DNA of 64,000 nucleotides from Streptomyces sp. CB02980 (GTDB lineage: Bacteria; Actinomycetota; Actinomycetes; Streptomycetales; Streptomycetaceae), in NCBI RefSeq assembly GCF_014451325.2, contig NZ_JACSCH020000022.1, forward strand, positions 96,162 to 160,161, given 5' to 3'. Below the pieces are notes generated by a model that did no database searches, was not told the origin of the DNA, and saw only the letters and a list, made by a program, of their open reading frames with translations. Numbering within the stretch: position 1 is the first letter of the stretch; each line of letters opens with the position of its first letter. Below are positions 33,797 through 40,744 of this stretch, one piece after another. A program made the translations under genes and the position numbers.

Positions 33797-33855
33797 GGGA
33801 CTTCCCCCTCGGCTTCGGAAGCGCTCGGCTTCCGTCGGCGCTCGTCTTCCTTCGA

Positions 33856-33891
33856 TGCGAACACTGTACGCAGCTGCGCACAGTGTTCGCA
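33856..33891. promoter_or_regulatory. 36-bp palindromic operator between tetR and the DHA2 exporter
   Basis: The left half TGCGAACACTGTACGCAG is the inverted complement of the right half except at one base. A further single copy of the half-site, TGCGAACGTTGTACGCAG, lies at 33915-33932 nearer tetR, and a partial CTGTACGC sits between them. This fits two TetR dimers bound over the divergent promoters. Confidence 0.85.
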
Positions 33892-33979
33892 ACCCCCGAT
33901 CGCTGTACGCTGGATGCGAACGTTGTACGCAGGGTCGCGCCCCGGGCCACCCCGGGGCCGTACGCAGCAAAGGAGGACC

Positions 33980-34705
33980 ATGGCCGCCAAGGCGAATCCC
34001 GTTCCGTCCGTGTGGGCACGACAGCAGGCCGCCCCCGATCAGCCCGCGCTCAGCCGGGCCTCGATCGTCCGCGAGGCGATCGTCATGCTCGACGCCGACG
34101 GCATCGAGGCGCTGAGCATGCGCAAGCTCGGCGCCCGCCTGAACGCGGGCGCGACCTCCCTCTACCGCCATGTCGCGACCAAGGACGAGCTGATGGAGCT
34201 CGCCGTGGACGAGGTCGCGGCCGAGTTCACCGTGCCGCCGCCGGGCGGCCCCTGGCGCGCCGCCGTCACCGAGGCGGCGGTCTCGTTCCGGGCCACGGCC
34301 CTGCGCCACCCGTGGCTGTCGTCCGTCCTCGGGCAGGCGGGCCTCGCCTATCTGGGCCCCAACCTGATGTCGTACTCGGAACGGCTCGCCGGTCTGTTCG
34401 CGGCCGCCCGCTTCCCGGAGCCGAGCCGGGCGATCGACACGGTCCTGTCGTATGTGATCGGCATGAGCACGACGGAGGCGGCCTGGCTCATCACGGTCGC
34501 GCGCTCCGGGCGGACGGAGGGGGACCTCATCGCCGGCCTGATGCCCGCCGCGCAGGAGGCGGCGGCCGGACACGACCATCTGACCGAGGCGTACGCGGAC
34601 GCCGCGGTGCACGCGCCGATCGACCCGGTCGCGATCCGGGACGAGAAGTTCTTCTACGGGCTCGAGGTGGTCCTGGACGGCCTGGAGATGCGGCTGCCGC
34701 GCTGA
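33980..34705 (+). CDS. TetR-family repressor (TetR class C-terminal domain)
   Basis: A 241-residue repressor. The HTH is SRASIVREAIVMLDADGIEALSMRKLGARLNAGATSLYRHVATKDELMELAVDEV, and the ligand domain resembles TetR_C of the true tetracycline-repressor class (SVLGQAGLAYLGPNLMSYSERLAGLFAAARF, VLSYVIGMSTTEAAWL). It should bind the palindromes at 33856-33932 and control the divergent DHA2 exporter. AAAGGAGG is a near-perfect ribosome site before ATG 33980. The last 52 bp overlap the 3' end of the convergent MFS gene. Confidence 0.92.
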   Translation: MAAKANPVPSVWARQQAAPDQPALSRASIVREAIVMLDADGIEALSMRKLGARLNAGATSLYRHVATKDELMELAVDEVAAEFTVPPPGGPWRAAVTEAAVSFRATALRHPWLSSVLGQAGLAYLGPNLMSYSERLAGLFAAARFPEPSRAIDTVLSYVIGMSTTEAAWLITVARSGRTEGDLIAGLMPAAQEAAAGHDHLTEAYADAAVHAPIDPVAIRDEKFFYGLEVVLDGLEMRLPR

Positions 34706-36075
34706 GGGGAGGCGGGGGCTTTCGTGGCGGGGGCTTTCGTGGCAGGGGCTTTCGTGGCGGGGGCCTCGGCGGCAGCGCCGGGTGTCCGCCGGCCCGTGGT
34801 CGGGTCCGCGCGCGGCCACAGCCTCGCCGCGCCCGCGGCCCCCGCAAGCGCCACGGCGGTGAGTACGGCCGCCGAGACGGCCGGCCCGGTCGTCGCGGCC
34901 AGCGAGCCGGCGAGCGGGTAGGTGAGCAGCCAGCAGGCGTGCGAGAGGGAGAACCGGGCCGCGAAGGCGGCGGGCAGGTCGCCGCTCCGGACGGAGCCGC
35001 GCACCACCCGGCCGCCCGGGGTGAGCACGGCCGAGCCCGCGGCGCCCGTGACCAGCCAGACCGCGAGCAGGGCGGGCCAGGACCAGGCTCCGGGCGCGAC
35101 CGCGAGGCCGAGGGCGAGCAGCCCCAGGGCGCCGGGCAGCACGAAGGCGGCCCGCACCATGACCGCGCGGTCGGTGCCCCGTTCCAGGACGCGCGGCAGC
35201 AGCAGGGCCACCGCCATCGAGCCCGCGCCGTACGCGCCGAGGGCGAGGGGTACGTCCCCGGCGGGGCGGTCGAGGGTGTCGCGGACGAGGATCACGGTGT
35301 CGACGAGGACGACGGCCCCGGCGGCCGCGACGGCCAGGTCGAGGGCGAGGAGGGCGCGCAGCCGCGGGGCGGCGAGAACGAGCCGGATCCCGGAGAGCGC
35401 CCTGGCGTACGCACGGGGGCAGGGGACCGCGCCACCGGCGGGCTTCGACTCCATGCCCGGCTCCATGCCCGGCTCCGGCTCGGAGTCCGGGTCGGGCTCG
35501 GAGTCCGGGTCGGGCAGGGCCGTCGTGCGGACCAGGAGGGCGGAGGCGACGAACCCCGCGGCGGTGCCGGCGAAGAGCCAGGTGTACGGGACGACCGTCA
35601 GCAGCGCGGCGGCGAGCACCGGGCTCGCCAGGCTCTCCAGGTCGTAGGCGAGCCGGGCCAGCGACAGGGCGCCGGTGTAGTCGCGTTCGTCGGGCAGCAC
35701 CTGCGGGATCGTCGCCTGGAAGGCCGGCGTGAAGGCGGCCGAGGCGGCCTGGAGCAGCAGGATGAGGACGTACACCTGCCAGACGCGGGTGACGAACGGC
35801 AGGGCGAGCACGACCGCCGCGCGCGCCAGGTCCATGGAGACGAGCAGCGCCCGCCGGGGTACGCGGTCGGCGAGGGCGGCGACGAGCGGGGCGAGGACGA
35901 CGTACGCGGCCATCTTGATCGCGAGGGCGGTGCCGAGGACGGCGGCGGCGTTCGCGCCCGCCAGGTCGTACGCGAGGAGGCTCAGGGCCACGGTCGCCAG
36001 GCCGGTGCCGGTGAGGGCGACGACCTGGGCGCCGAACAGACGGCGGTAGGTGGGGTTGCGCAGCACGGACAGCAT
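34654..36075 (-). CDS. MFS transporter paired with ArsR
   Basis: A 473-residue, 12-helix major facilitator. It starts LRNPTYRRLFGAQVVALTGTGLATVALSLLAYDLAG with LVAALADRVPRRALLVSMDLAR as motif A. An acidic, repeat-derived loop (DPDSEPDPDSEPEPGMEPGMES) joins the two halves. The C-terminus is odd: three APATK units from an 18-bp repeat, then a basic Ser/Arg tail, with the stop lying inside the convergent tetR gene, which suggests that an original stop was lost. The upstream ArsR gene and the operator at 36128 suggest a metal or metalloid-responsive exporter; the substrate is not evident. Confidence 0.85.
   Translation of the reverse strand: MLSVLRNPTYRRLFGAQVVALTGTGLATVALSLLAYDLAGANAAAVLGTALAIKMAAYVVLAPLVAALADRVPRRALLVSMDLARAAVVLALPFVTRVWQVYVLILLLQAASAAFTPAFQATIPQVLPDERDYTGALSLARLAYDLESLASPVLAAALLTVVPYTWLFAGTAAGFVASALLVRTTALPDPDSEPDPDSEPEPGMEPGMESKPAGGAVPCPRAYARALSGIRLVLAAPRLRALLALDLAVAAAGAVVLVDTVILVRDTLDRPAGDVPLALGAYGAGSMAVALLLPRVLERGTDRAVMVRAAFVLPGALGLLALGLAVAPGAWSWPALLAVWLVTGAAGSAVLTPGGRVVRGSVRSGDLPAAFAARFSLSHACWLLTYPLAGSLAATTGPAVSAAVLTAVALAGAAGAARLWPRADPTTGRRTPGAAAEAPATKAPATKAPATKAPASPQRGSRISRPSRTTSSP
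34713..34766. repeat. 18-bp tandem repeat, three copies, coding for an APATK tail
   Basis: Three units of GGGGGCTTTCGTGGCG(G/A) encode the repeated KAPATKAPAT tail of the MFS protein on the minus strand, immediately beyond the tetR stop. Confidence 0.85.
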
Positions 36076-36127
36076 GAGGACGCCCCCGGTCGGCCACGGC
36101 GGACTGCGGACGTCACCAACGTAGCGG

Positions 36128-36151
36128 ACATGTGCACACTTGCGCACATGT
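36128..36151. promoter_or_regulatory. ArsR/SmtB-type operator before the MFS gene
   Basis: ACATGTGCACA-CT-TGCGCACATGT is a 24-bp inverted repeat (one mismatch) 52 bp upstream of the MFS start and downstream of the arsR stop. The 12-2-12-like geometry resembles SmtB/NmtR-family operators. Confidence 0.72.
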
Positions 36152-36177
36152 TGATGTCAGGGGGCCCGGTGCGGCCC

Positions 36178-36543
36178 TCAGTCGTGCCAGGGCTCGCCGC
36201 TCACCTCGTGATCGGCGCGGCTGATCGCCTCGACCACGAGCCGCTTCAGATGCCCGTCCGGCATGGCGTACACGACCCGGCGTCCGTCCTTGCGGGACTG
36301 GACGAGCCCGGCGAGCCGCAGCTTGGCCAGGTGCTGGCTGACGGCGGGGCGCGCGGCACCGCAGGCCTCCGTCAGGGCGGTCACATCGGCCTCGCCGCGG
36401 GTGAGCAGCCAGACCAGGTGCAGCCGGGTGGGGTCGGAGAGCAGGCCGAACACCTCTGCCGCCGCCGAGAGTTCGAGCGCCCCCGGCGTCCGCTCGTGCG
36501 GCCGGGACGCGGCCGCGGCCGCGGGATCTACGCGCTCAGACAT
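36178..36543 (-). CDS. ArsR/SmtB-family repressor
   Basis: A 121-residue winged-helix repressor: AAEVFGLLSDPTRLHLVWLLTRGEADVTALTEACGAARPAVSQHLAKLRLAGLVQSRKDGRRVVYAMPDGHLKRLVVEAISRADHE. The C-terminal helix ends DHEVSGEPWHD, whose Asp/His/Asp residues could form an alpha-5 type metal site, and a single Cys lies in the HTH turn. It is transcribed toward the MFS gene 100 bp away, which has its own operator, so it likely controls that exporter. Confidence 0.9.
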   Translation of the reverse strand: MSERVDPAAAAASRPHERTPGALELSAAAEVFGLLSDPTRLHLVWLLTRGEADVTALTEACGAARPAVSQHLAKLRLAGLVQSRKDGRRVVYAMPDGHLKRLVVEAISRADHEVSGEPWHD

Positions 36544-36575
36544 GGGCCCATCGTAGGCAGGCGGACCGGCGGCCC

Positions 36576-37439
36576 TCAGCCGCCCGCGCCCTGGACCGTA
36601 CCCAGGAAGCGGATGTGGGGAGGCCCGTCCGGGTCGGGGCGGGTCACGGCGGCACGGACGCGGTAGACATCGGCGATCAGCTCCTCGGTGAGGACCTCGC
36701 CCGGTGTGCCGGAGGCGACCACGCGGCCGCGTGCGAGGACCACCAGCCGGTCGCAGTACATCGCCGCCAGGTTGAGGTCGTGCAGGGCGACGACGGCGGT
36801 GAGGCGCAGCTCGGCGACGAGGTCCAGGAGGTCCAGCTGGTGCTGGATGTCGAGGTGGTTGGTGGGTTCGTCGAGGAGCAGCTCGCGCGGCTCCTGGGCG
36901 AGGGCGCGGGCGATCTGGACGCGCTGGCGTTCACCGCCGGAGAGGGTGCGCCAGGGCTGCCGGGCCCGGTCGGTGAGCCCGGTGCGGGCGAGGGCGGAGC
37001 GGACGGCGGTCTCGTCGGCCGCCGAGGCGGGGGTCCAGGCGCGGCGGTGCGGGACGCGGCCGAGGCGTACGACCTCGGCGACGGTCAGATCGGTCTGGGT
37101 GTCGGCCTGTTGCTCGACGGTGGCGAGGCGCCGGGCCACGGCCCGGCGGCCGAGCGACCCGAGGGGATCGCCGTCGAGGGTGACGACCCCGGAGTCCGGG
37201 GCGAGGACGCCGGCGAGCAGCCTGAGCAGCGTCGACTTCCCCGAACCGTTGGGTCCGAGGAGCCCGGTGACGGTTCCGGGGGTGAGGGTGACGCCGACCC
37301 CGTCGAGGACGAGGACGCCACCGAGGCGACGGGAGACACGATCGGCCCGGAGCCCGGCGGTGGGCGGGTGGGGCGCCGGGGTGGTCACGGTGGCCTCGGC
37401 GGCTGCGCGGGAACCGGCCGCCGGCGGGTTCGTCGTCAT
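36576..37439 (-). CDS. btuD: ABC transporter ATPase of the cobalamin/siderophore type
   Basis: A 287-residue ATPase of the FecE/BtuD group: Walker A GPNGSGKST, Q-loop VEQQADTQTDLTVAEVVRLGRVPHRRAW, signature TLSGGERQRVQIARALAQEP, Walker B LLLDEPTNHLD and H-loop VVALHDLNLAAMYCDRLVVLARGRVVASG. ATG 37437-37439 overlaps the permease stop (ATGA), so the genes are translationally coupled. A cobalamin riboswitch before the first gene of the operon indicates vitamin B12 (or cobinamide) uptake rather than iron-siderophore uptake. The N-terminal 30 residues are an Ala/Pro-rich extension. Confidence 0.9.
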   Translation of the reverse strand: MTTNPPAAGSRAAAEATVTTPAPHPPTAGLRADRVSRRLGGVLVLDGVGVTLTPGTVTGLLGPNGSGKSTLLRLLAGVLAPDSGVVTLDGDPLGSLGRRAVARRLATVEQQADTQTDLTVAEVVRLGRVPHRRAWTPASAADETAVRSALARTGLTDRARQPWRTLSGGERQRVQIARALAQEPRELLLDEPTNHLDIQHQLDLLDLVAELRLTAVVALHDLNLAAMYCDRLVVLARGRVVASGTPGEVLTEELIADVYRVRAAVTRPDPDGPPHIRFLGTVQGAGG

Positions 37440-38494
37440 CGCGCTCCACCCCTGGTGCGGTACAGGACGAGCACGAACGCCGGTACGCCGATCAGCGACG
37501 TCACCACACCCACCGGCACCTCCTGCGGGTCGAGGACCGTCCGGGCGAGCGTGTCGGCCCACACCAGGAACACCGCGCCCGTCACGGCCGTGACCGGCAG
37601 CAGCCTCGCGTGGCCCGGGCCCGCGAGCGCCCGCGCCGCGTGCGGCAGTACGAGGCCGACGAAGCCGATCGCTCCGGCGGCGGAGACCAGGGCCGCCGTC
37701 AGGAGGGCGGTGACGCACAGCAGGACGAGCCGGGTCCGGAGGACGGCGACGCCGAGCGCCGCCGCTGCCTCCTCGCCGAACGCGAACGCGTCCAGGGTCC
37801 TCGCGTGTCCGCCGCAGATCAGCAGCGCCACCGCGAGCACCGCGCCGCACACGCCCACATCGCCCCAGCCCGCCCCGCCGAGCGAGCCGAGCAGCCAGAA
37901 CAGCACCCCGCGGGTGGTCTCGGCGTCCGCCGCCGTCATCACGACGAACGAGGTGAGGGCGGAGAAGAGCTGCATCGCGGCGACGCCCGAGAGGACCACG
38001 CGGTCCGTCGAGCCGCCGAGCGTGTGGCTCAGGAGCAGCACGAGGGCGAAGGAGCACACCGCCCCGAGGAACGCCCCTCCGGTGACGGAGACGACTCCCC
38101 CGCCGACCCCGAGGACGACGACGGCGACCGCTCCGGTCGAGGCGCCGGAGGAGACGCCGAGGACGAAGGGGTCGGCGAGCGGATTGCGCAGCAGCGACTG
38201 CATCACCGCCCCGCAGACCGCGAGTCCGGCGCCGCAGACCGCGGCGAGGAGGGTGCGGGGCAGCCGCAGGTCCCACACGATGCCGTCCCGGATCGGTGAG
38301 ACGTCCGGGACTCCCCCGGCGAGATGGGCGGCGACCACGGACCACACGTCGCCGACGCCGATGTCCGCCGGACCGATGGTGATCGCCACGGCGACGGAGC
38401 CGGCCAGGACGGCGAGCCCCACCACCGTCCACAGCAGCGCCGCACCCCCTCCCCGTACGACCGCCGCCGACCGGGTGAGCGGTGTCGCGGTCAC
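37436..38494 (-). CDS. btuC: FecCD/BtuC-family ABC permease
   Basis: A 352-residue permease with about ten helices. Typical stretches are DLRLPRTLLAAVCGAGLAVCGAVMQSLLRNPLADPFVLGVSSGASTGAV, GVLFWLLGSLGGAGWGDV and AGAIGFVGLVLPHAARALAGPGHARLLPVTAVTGAVFLVWADTLARTVLDPQEVPVGVVTSLIGVPAFVLVL. GTG 38492-38494 overlaps the stop of the binding-protein gene, and its own stop overlaps the ATPase start, so all three genes are translationally coupled. Confidence 0.93.
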   Translation of the reverse strand: MTATPLTRSAAVVRGGGAALLWTVVGLAVLAGSVAVAITIGPADIGVGDVWSVVAAHLAGGVPDVSPIRDGIVWDLRLPRTLLAAVCGAGLAVCGAVMQSLLRNPLADPFVLGVSSGASTGAVAVVVLGVGGGVVSVTGGAFLGAVCSFALVLLLSHTLGGSTDRVVLSGVAAMQLFSALTSFVVMTAADAETTRGVLFWLLGSLGGAGWGDVGVCGAVLAVALLICGGHARTLDAFAFGEEAAAALGVAVLRTRLVLLCVTALLTAALVSAAGAIGFVGLVLPHAARALAGPGHARLLPVTAVTGAVFLVWADTLARTVLDPQEVPVGVVTSLIGVPAFVLVLYRTRGGAR

Positions 38495-39558
38495 TTCGCG
38501 AGACCGTACGAGCGGAGCGCCGCCGCCACCTTCTCGACGGCGTCGACCGTGCGGACGGTCGGGTTCATCGCCTGGCCGCTGAGCAGCACGTACCGCTTCT
38601 TCCGTACCGCCGTCATGTTCCGGGTGACCGGGTCCGACTCCAGGAACTCGATCTTCTTGGCGGCGCTCTCGGCCGACTGCGAGCGCCTGGTCAGGTCGCC
38701 GATGACGAGGACGTCGGGGTCTCGGTCGACGACGGTCTCCCAGTTGATCTGGGGCCACTCGGCGCGCGTGTCGTCGAAGACGTTCTTCGCGCCGAGGGTC
38801 CGGGTGACGATCCCGGGGGCGCCGCAGCAGCCCGCCATGTAGGGCGCTTCCGCGTTGGCGAACCAGTAGAGGACCGTGACGTCCTCGAAGTCTCCGGCGG
38901 AAGCGGCCTTCTCCACCCGGGACTTGAGGGAGGCGACGAGCTTCTCGCCGCGCTCAGGCACCGCGAAGACCCGGGCCAGGTCACGGATCTCGCCGTACAC
39001 CGTCTCCATGGTCAGCGGCCGGGTACGGACTCCGTCGCCGTCGCCGCTGTTGTCCTTGCCGACGCAGTCGGTGGGCGAGAGGTAGGTGGGGACGCCGAGC
39101 TTCTCGAAGCGCTCCCGGGGCGCCACTCCACCCTTGCCGAGGGTGTACGAGAAGGAGGCCGCCGCGAAGTCGGGTTCGGCGTCGAGGACCTTCTCGAAGG
39201 AGGGGTAGCGGTCGGCGAGGCGCGGTACCTTCGCGTTCTCCTTCTCCAGGCCCTTGAGCACCGGGTCCGTCCAGGTGGCGGTGCCGGCCATGCGGTCGGC
39301 GAGGCCGAGGGAGAGCATGATCTCCGCCGCGCCCTGGTCGAGGGCGACGGCCCGCCGCGGGGCCCGGTCGACCGTGACCCGCTGTCCGCAGTTGTCGTCG
39401 AGGGTCACGGGATACCCCGTCCCGGGAGCCCCGGCGCCCTTACCGGCGTCCTTCGAGGAGGGGGCGGCGGTCCCGCCCCCGCACCCGGTCGCGGCCAGAA
39501 GCAGGACACCGGCCGTCAGGAACAGCGCGGCGGAGCAGGCGGGGTGTGCGAGCGGCAC
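38491..39558 (-). CDS. btuF: cobalamin/siderophore-binding lipoprotein (BtuF-like)
   Basis: A binding protein of about 355 residues, helical-backbone type (Peripla_BP_2). The signal ends in lipobox LAATGC, then CGQRVTVDRAPRRAVALDQGAAEIMLSLGLADRMAGTATWTDP and FEKVLDAEPDFAAASFSYTLG. WFANAEAPYMAGCCGAPGIVTRTLGAKNVFDD contains an unusual vicinal Cys pair. GTG 39556-39558 (VPLAHPACS) has GAGGAAG seven bases upstream and is preferred over GTG 39579. The cobalamin riboswitch in its leader is the main evidence for B12 rather than iron. Confidence 0.88.
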   Translation of the reverse strand: MPLAHPACSAALFLTAGVLLLAATGCGGGTAAPSSKDAGKGAGAPGTGYPVTLDDNCGQRVTVDRAPRRAVALDQGAAEIMLSLGLADRMAGTATWTDPVLKGLEKENAKVPRLADRYPSFEKVLDAEPDFAAASFSYTLGKGGVAPRERFEKLGVPTYLSPTDCVGKDNSGDGDGVRTRPLTMETVYGEIRDLARVFAVPERGEKLVASLKSRVEKAASAGDFEDVTVLYWFANAEAPYMAGCCGAPGIVTRTLGAKNVFDDTRAEWPQINWETVVDRDPDVLVIGDLTRRSQSAESAAKKIEFLESDPVTRNMTAVRKKRYVLLSGQAMNPTVRTVDAVEKVAAALRSYGLAK

Positions 39559-39597
39559 GGGAACTTCCTCTGCGGCCACGGCTCATACGCGGAGCCT

Positions 39598-39621
39598 GTC
39601 GTACGGTGCTCCCCGTACGAC
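39598..39621 (-). promoter_or_regulatory. expression-platform hairpin of the cobalamin riboswitch
   Basis: GTCGTACGG-GGAGCA-CCGTACGAC forms a perfect 9-bp stem between the riboswitch core and the btuF ribosome site; the AGCACC loop could pair with part of the aptamer or mask translation. Confidence 0.55.
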
Positions 39622-39624
39622 AGC

Positions 39625-39815
39625 GTGCCGCCGGGGCCGCCAGCAGGTCTTCGGACTCGGGGTCAGCCGGACGGAGCGCCTTCCCGGGCCCGTCGTGCCG
39701 CCCAGTGGCCGATGCTCCGCCCGTCGCCCTCACCGCTGCGCGTCAGTTCCGGTCTCGCACCGGATTCCCTGACCCGTGCACGTACCCGTTCGGGTGCGTA
39801 CATAGGTGCGACTGG
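39625..39815 (-). promoter_or_regulatory. cobalamin (AdoCbl) riboswitch
   Basis: On the minus strand the leader reads GGGAATCCGGTGCGAGACCGGAACTGACGCGCAGCGGTGA (39727-39770, conserved core and B12 box region) and later GAGTCCGAAGACCTGCTGGC (39638-39657), both hallmarks of the cobalamin riboswitch. A GTACGCACCCG/CGGGTACGTGC hairpin precedes the core. It governs btuFCD by shutting off expression when adenosylcobalamin is abundant. Confidence 0.93.
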
Positions 39816-39867
39816 CCTCGGCACAGTACCACCGGCGCACGCCCCCGCCCGGGGCCCGGCCCACCCG

Positions 39868-40074
39868 TCAGACGCGCAGTTCCTTCGCCTCGAACCGGCC
39901 GTCGCCGAGGACCAGGACGAAGGAGACCTGCTGCCCCTCGGAGAGCGTCCGGCCCTCGCCCTCGATGTCCTCGGCGCTGAAGTACACCTGCTCCTCGGAG
40001 CCCACGGGGACGACGAACCCGTACCCGCCGGCACGATTGAAGGACTGCACGAACCCTTTGCTTCTGCCTTCCAC
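39868..40074 (-). CDS. cold-shock-domain-like small protein
   Basis: A 68-residue protein with the OB-fold pattern of cold-shock proteins: GFVQSFNRAGGYGFVVPVGSEEQVYFSAEDIEGEGRTLSEGQQVSFVLVLGDGRFEAKELRV. The RNP-1-like GYGFV and the strand VYFSAEDI (for VFVHFSAI) are present, but the Lys-Trp-Phe start and RNP-2 VFVHF are altered, so it is a divergent member that may bind RNA differently. GTG 40072-40074 has GAGGAGG upstream. Confidence 0.82.
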   Translation of the reverse strand: MEGRSKGFVQSFNRAGGYGFVVPVGSEEQVYFSAEDIEGEGRTLSEGQQVSFVLVLGDGRFEAKELRV

Positions 40075-40324
40075 GGCGGCCTCCTCGTCGTCGTCACCGG
40101 GGGCGCGGCGGAGGGGCGAGAACCCCGGTCGACCGCATCCGCGCCTCAGGGGACTTGTACCCCGTACGGCCGCCCTTCGCCCGTCGGCGGGGCGCCCCCG
40201 AGCCCCCTGCGGCACCCTCCCACGGTCCTGATGGCGGGGTCGGGTCCGTACCCGTTCCCGGCGGCGGGGGGAAGCGGCGCGGGTGGTGCAGACCACTCCC
40301 CCGCATCTCGTAGAATATTCAACA
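40075..40324. other. gap without a recognised gene
   Basis: 250 bp upstream of the cold-shock-like gene. It must hold that gene's promoter, but I see no clear -10/-35 pair. An AT-rich patch (TAGAATATTCAACAG) lies just before the terminator at 40325. Confidence 0.4.
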
Positions 40325-40367
40325 GAGGCCCGGTGCCGGAGATCCCCCGTGTCCGGCACCGGGCCTC
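40325..40367. terminator. terminator hairpin
   Basis: GAGGCCCGGTGCCGGA pairs perfectly with TCCGGCACCGGGCCTC (16-bp stem, 11-nt loop), followed by TTCCT. It ends the TetR remnant on the minus strand. Confidence 0.88.
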
Positions 40368-40383
40368 TTCCTACCGTCTCCCG

Positions 40384-40635
40384 TCAGGCCCTGCCGCCCG
40401 GGTACGCGATCCTCGCCGTGATCGCGGCGATGCGCCGTGCCGACTCCTCCGGGGACGCCACCGGCTGGACGATGTGGCCGACGGCGAGCCGCACGATCGT
40501 CTCGACCGCGAGTCCGCGGGACCCCTCGTCCACATCGGGCCAGACCTCGTCCACATCGGGCCAGGCCTCGACCGCGTACGCGTCGAGCATCGTCATGGCC
40601 GCACCGAAGACCGGTTCCGGGCCGCGAGTCGACCA
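40384..40635 (-). pseudogene. C-terminal remnant of a TetR-family regulator
   Basis: The frame ending at 40384 reads TRGPEPVFGAAMTMLDAYAVEAWPDVDE..GSRGLAVETIVRLAVGHIVQPVASPEESARRIAAITARIAYPGG, which matches the ligand-domain end of TetR repressors. The HTH is absent; upstream in frame there is a stop and unrelated AT-rich promoter sequence. An 18-bp direct duplication (VWPDVDE twice) lies within it. Deletion of the 5' half probably occurred when the upstream region was joined to the beta-helix gene promoter. Confidence 0.65.
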
Positions 40636-40680
40636 ATCAACCGCGACCTGATCGATATTCGATCATTCGACACTTTTCCA

Positions 40681-40709
40681 TTGACTCGCTCATCGGCCAC
40701 ACCTAGCTT
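40681..40709 (+). promoter_or_regulatory. sigma-70-type promoter of the beta-helix gene
   Basis: TTGACT at 40681-40686 and TAGCTT at 40704-40709 are separated by 17 bp, close to the housekeeping consensus. An imperfect palindrome GATCGATATTCGATC at 40650-40664 lies just upstream and could be an operator. Confidence 0.8.
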
Positions 40710-40744
40710 CTGGCGGCACCAGACCTCGAGAAAGGTGTCGCGTC

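Noticed and set aside
32261..36097. 1278-residue minus-strand frame joined to the DHA2 exporter
   Set aside because: The part upstream of GTG 33796 is antisense to tetR, crosses the palindromic operator and continues through the ArsR-controlled MFS gene in another frame; it is Arg/Pro-rich without domains.
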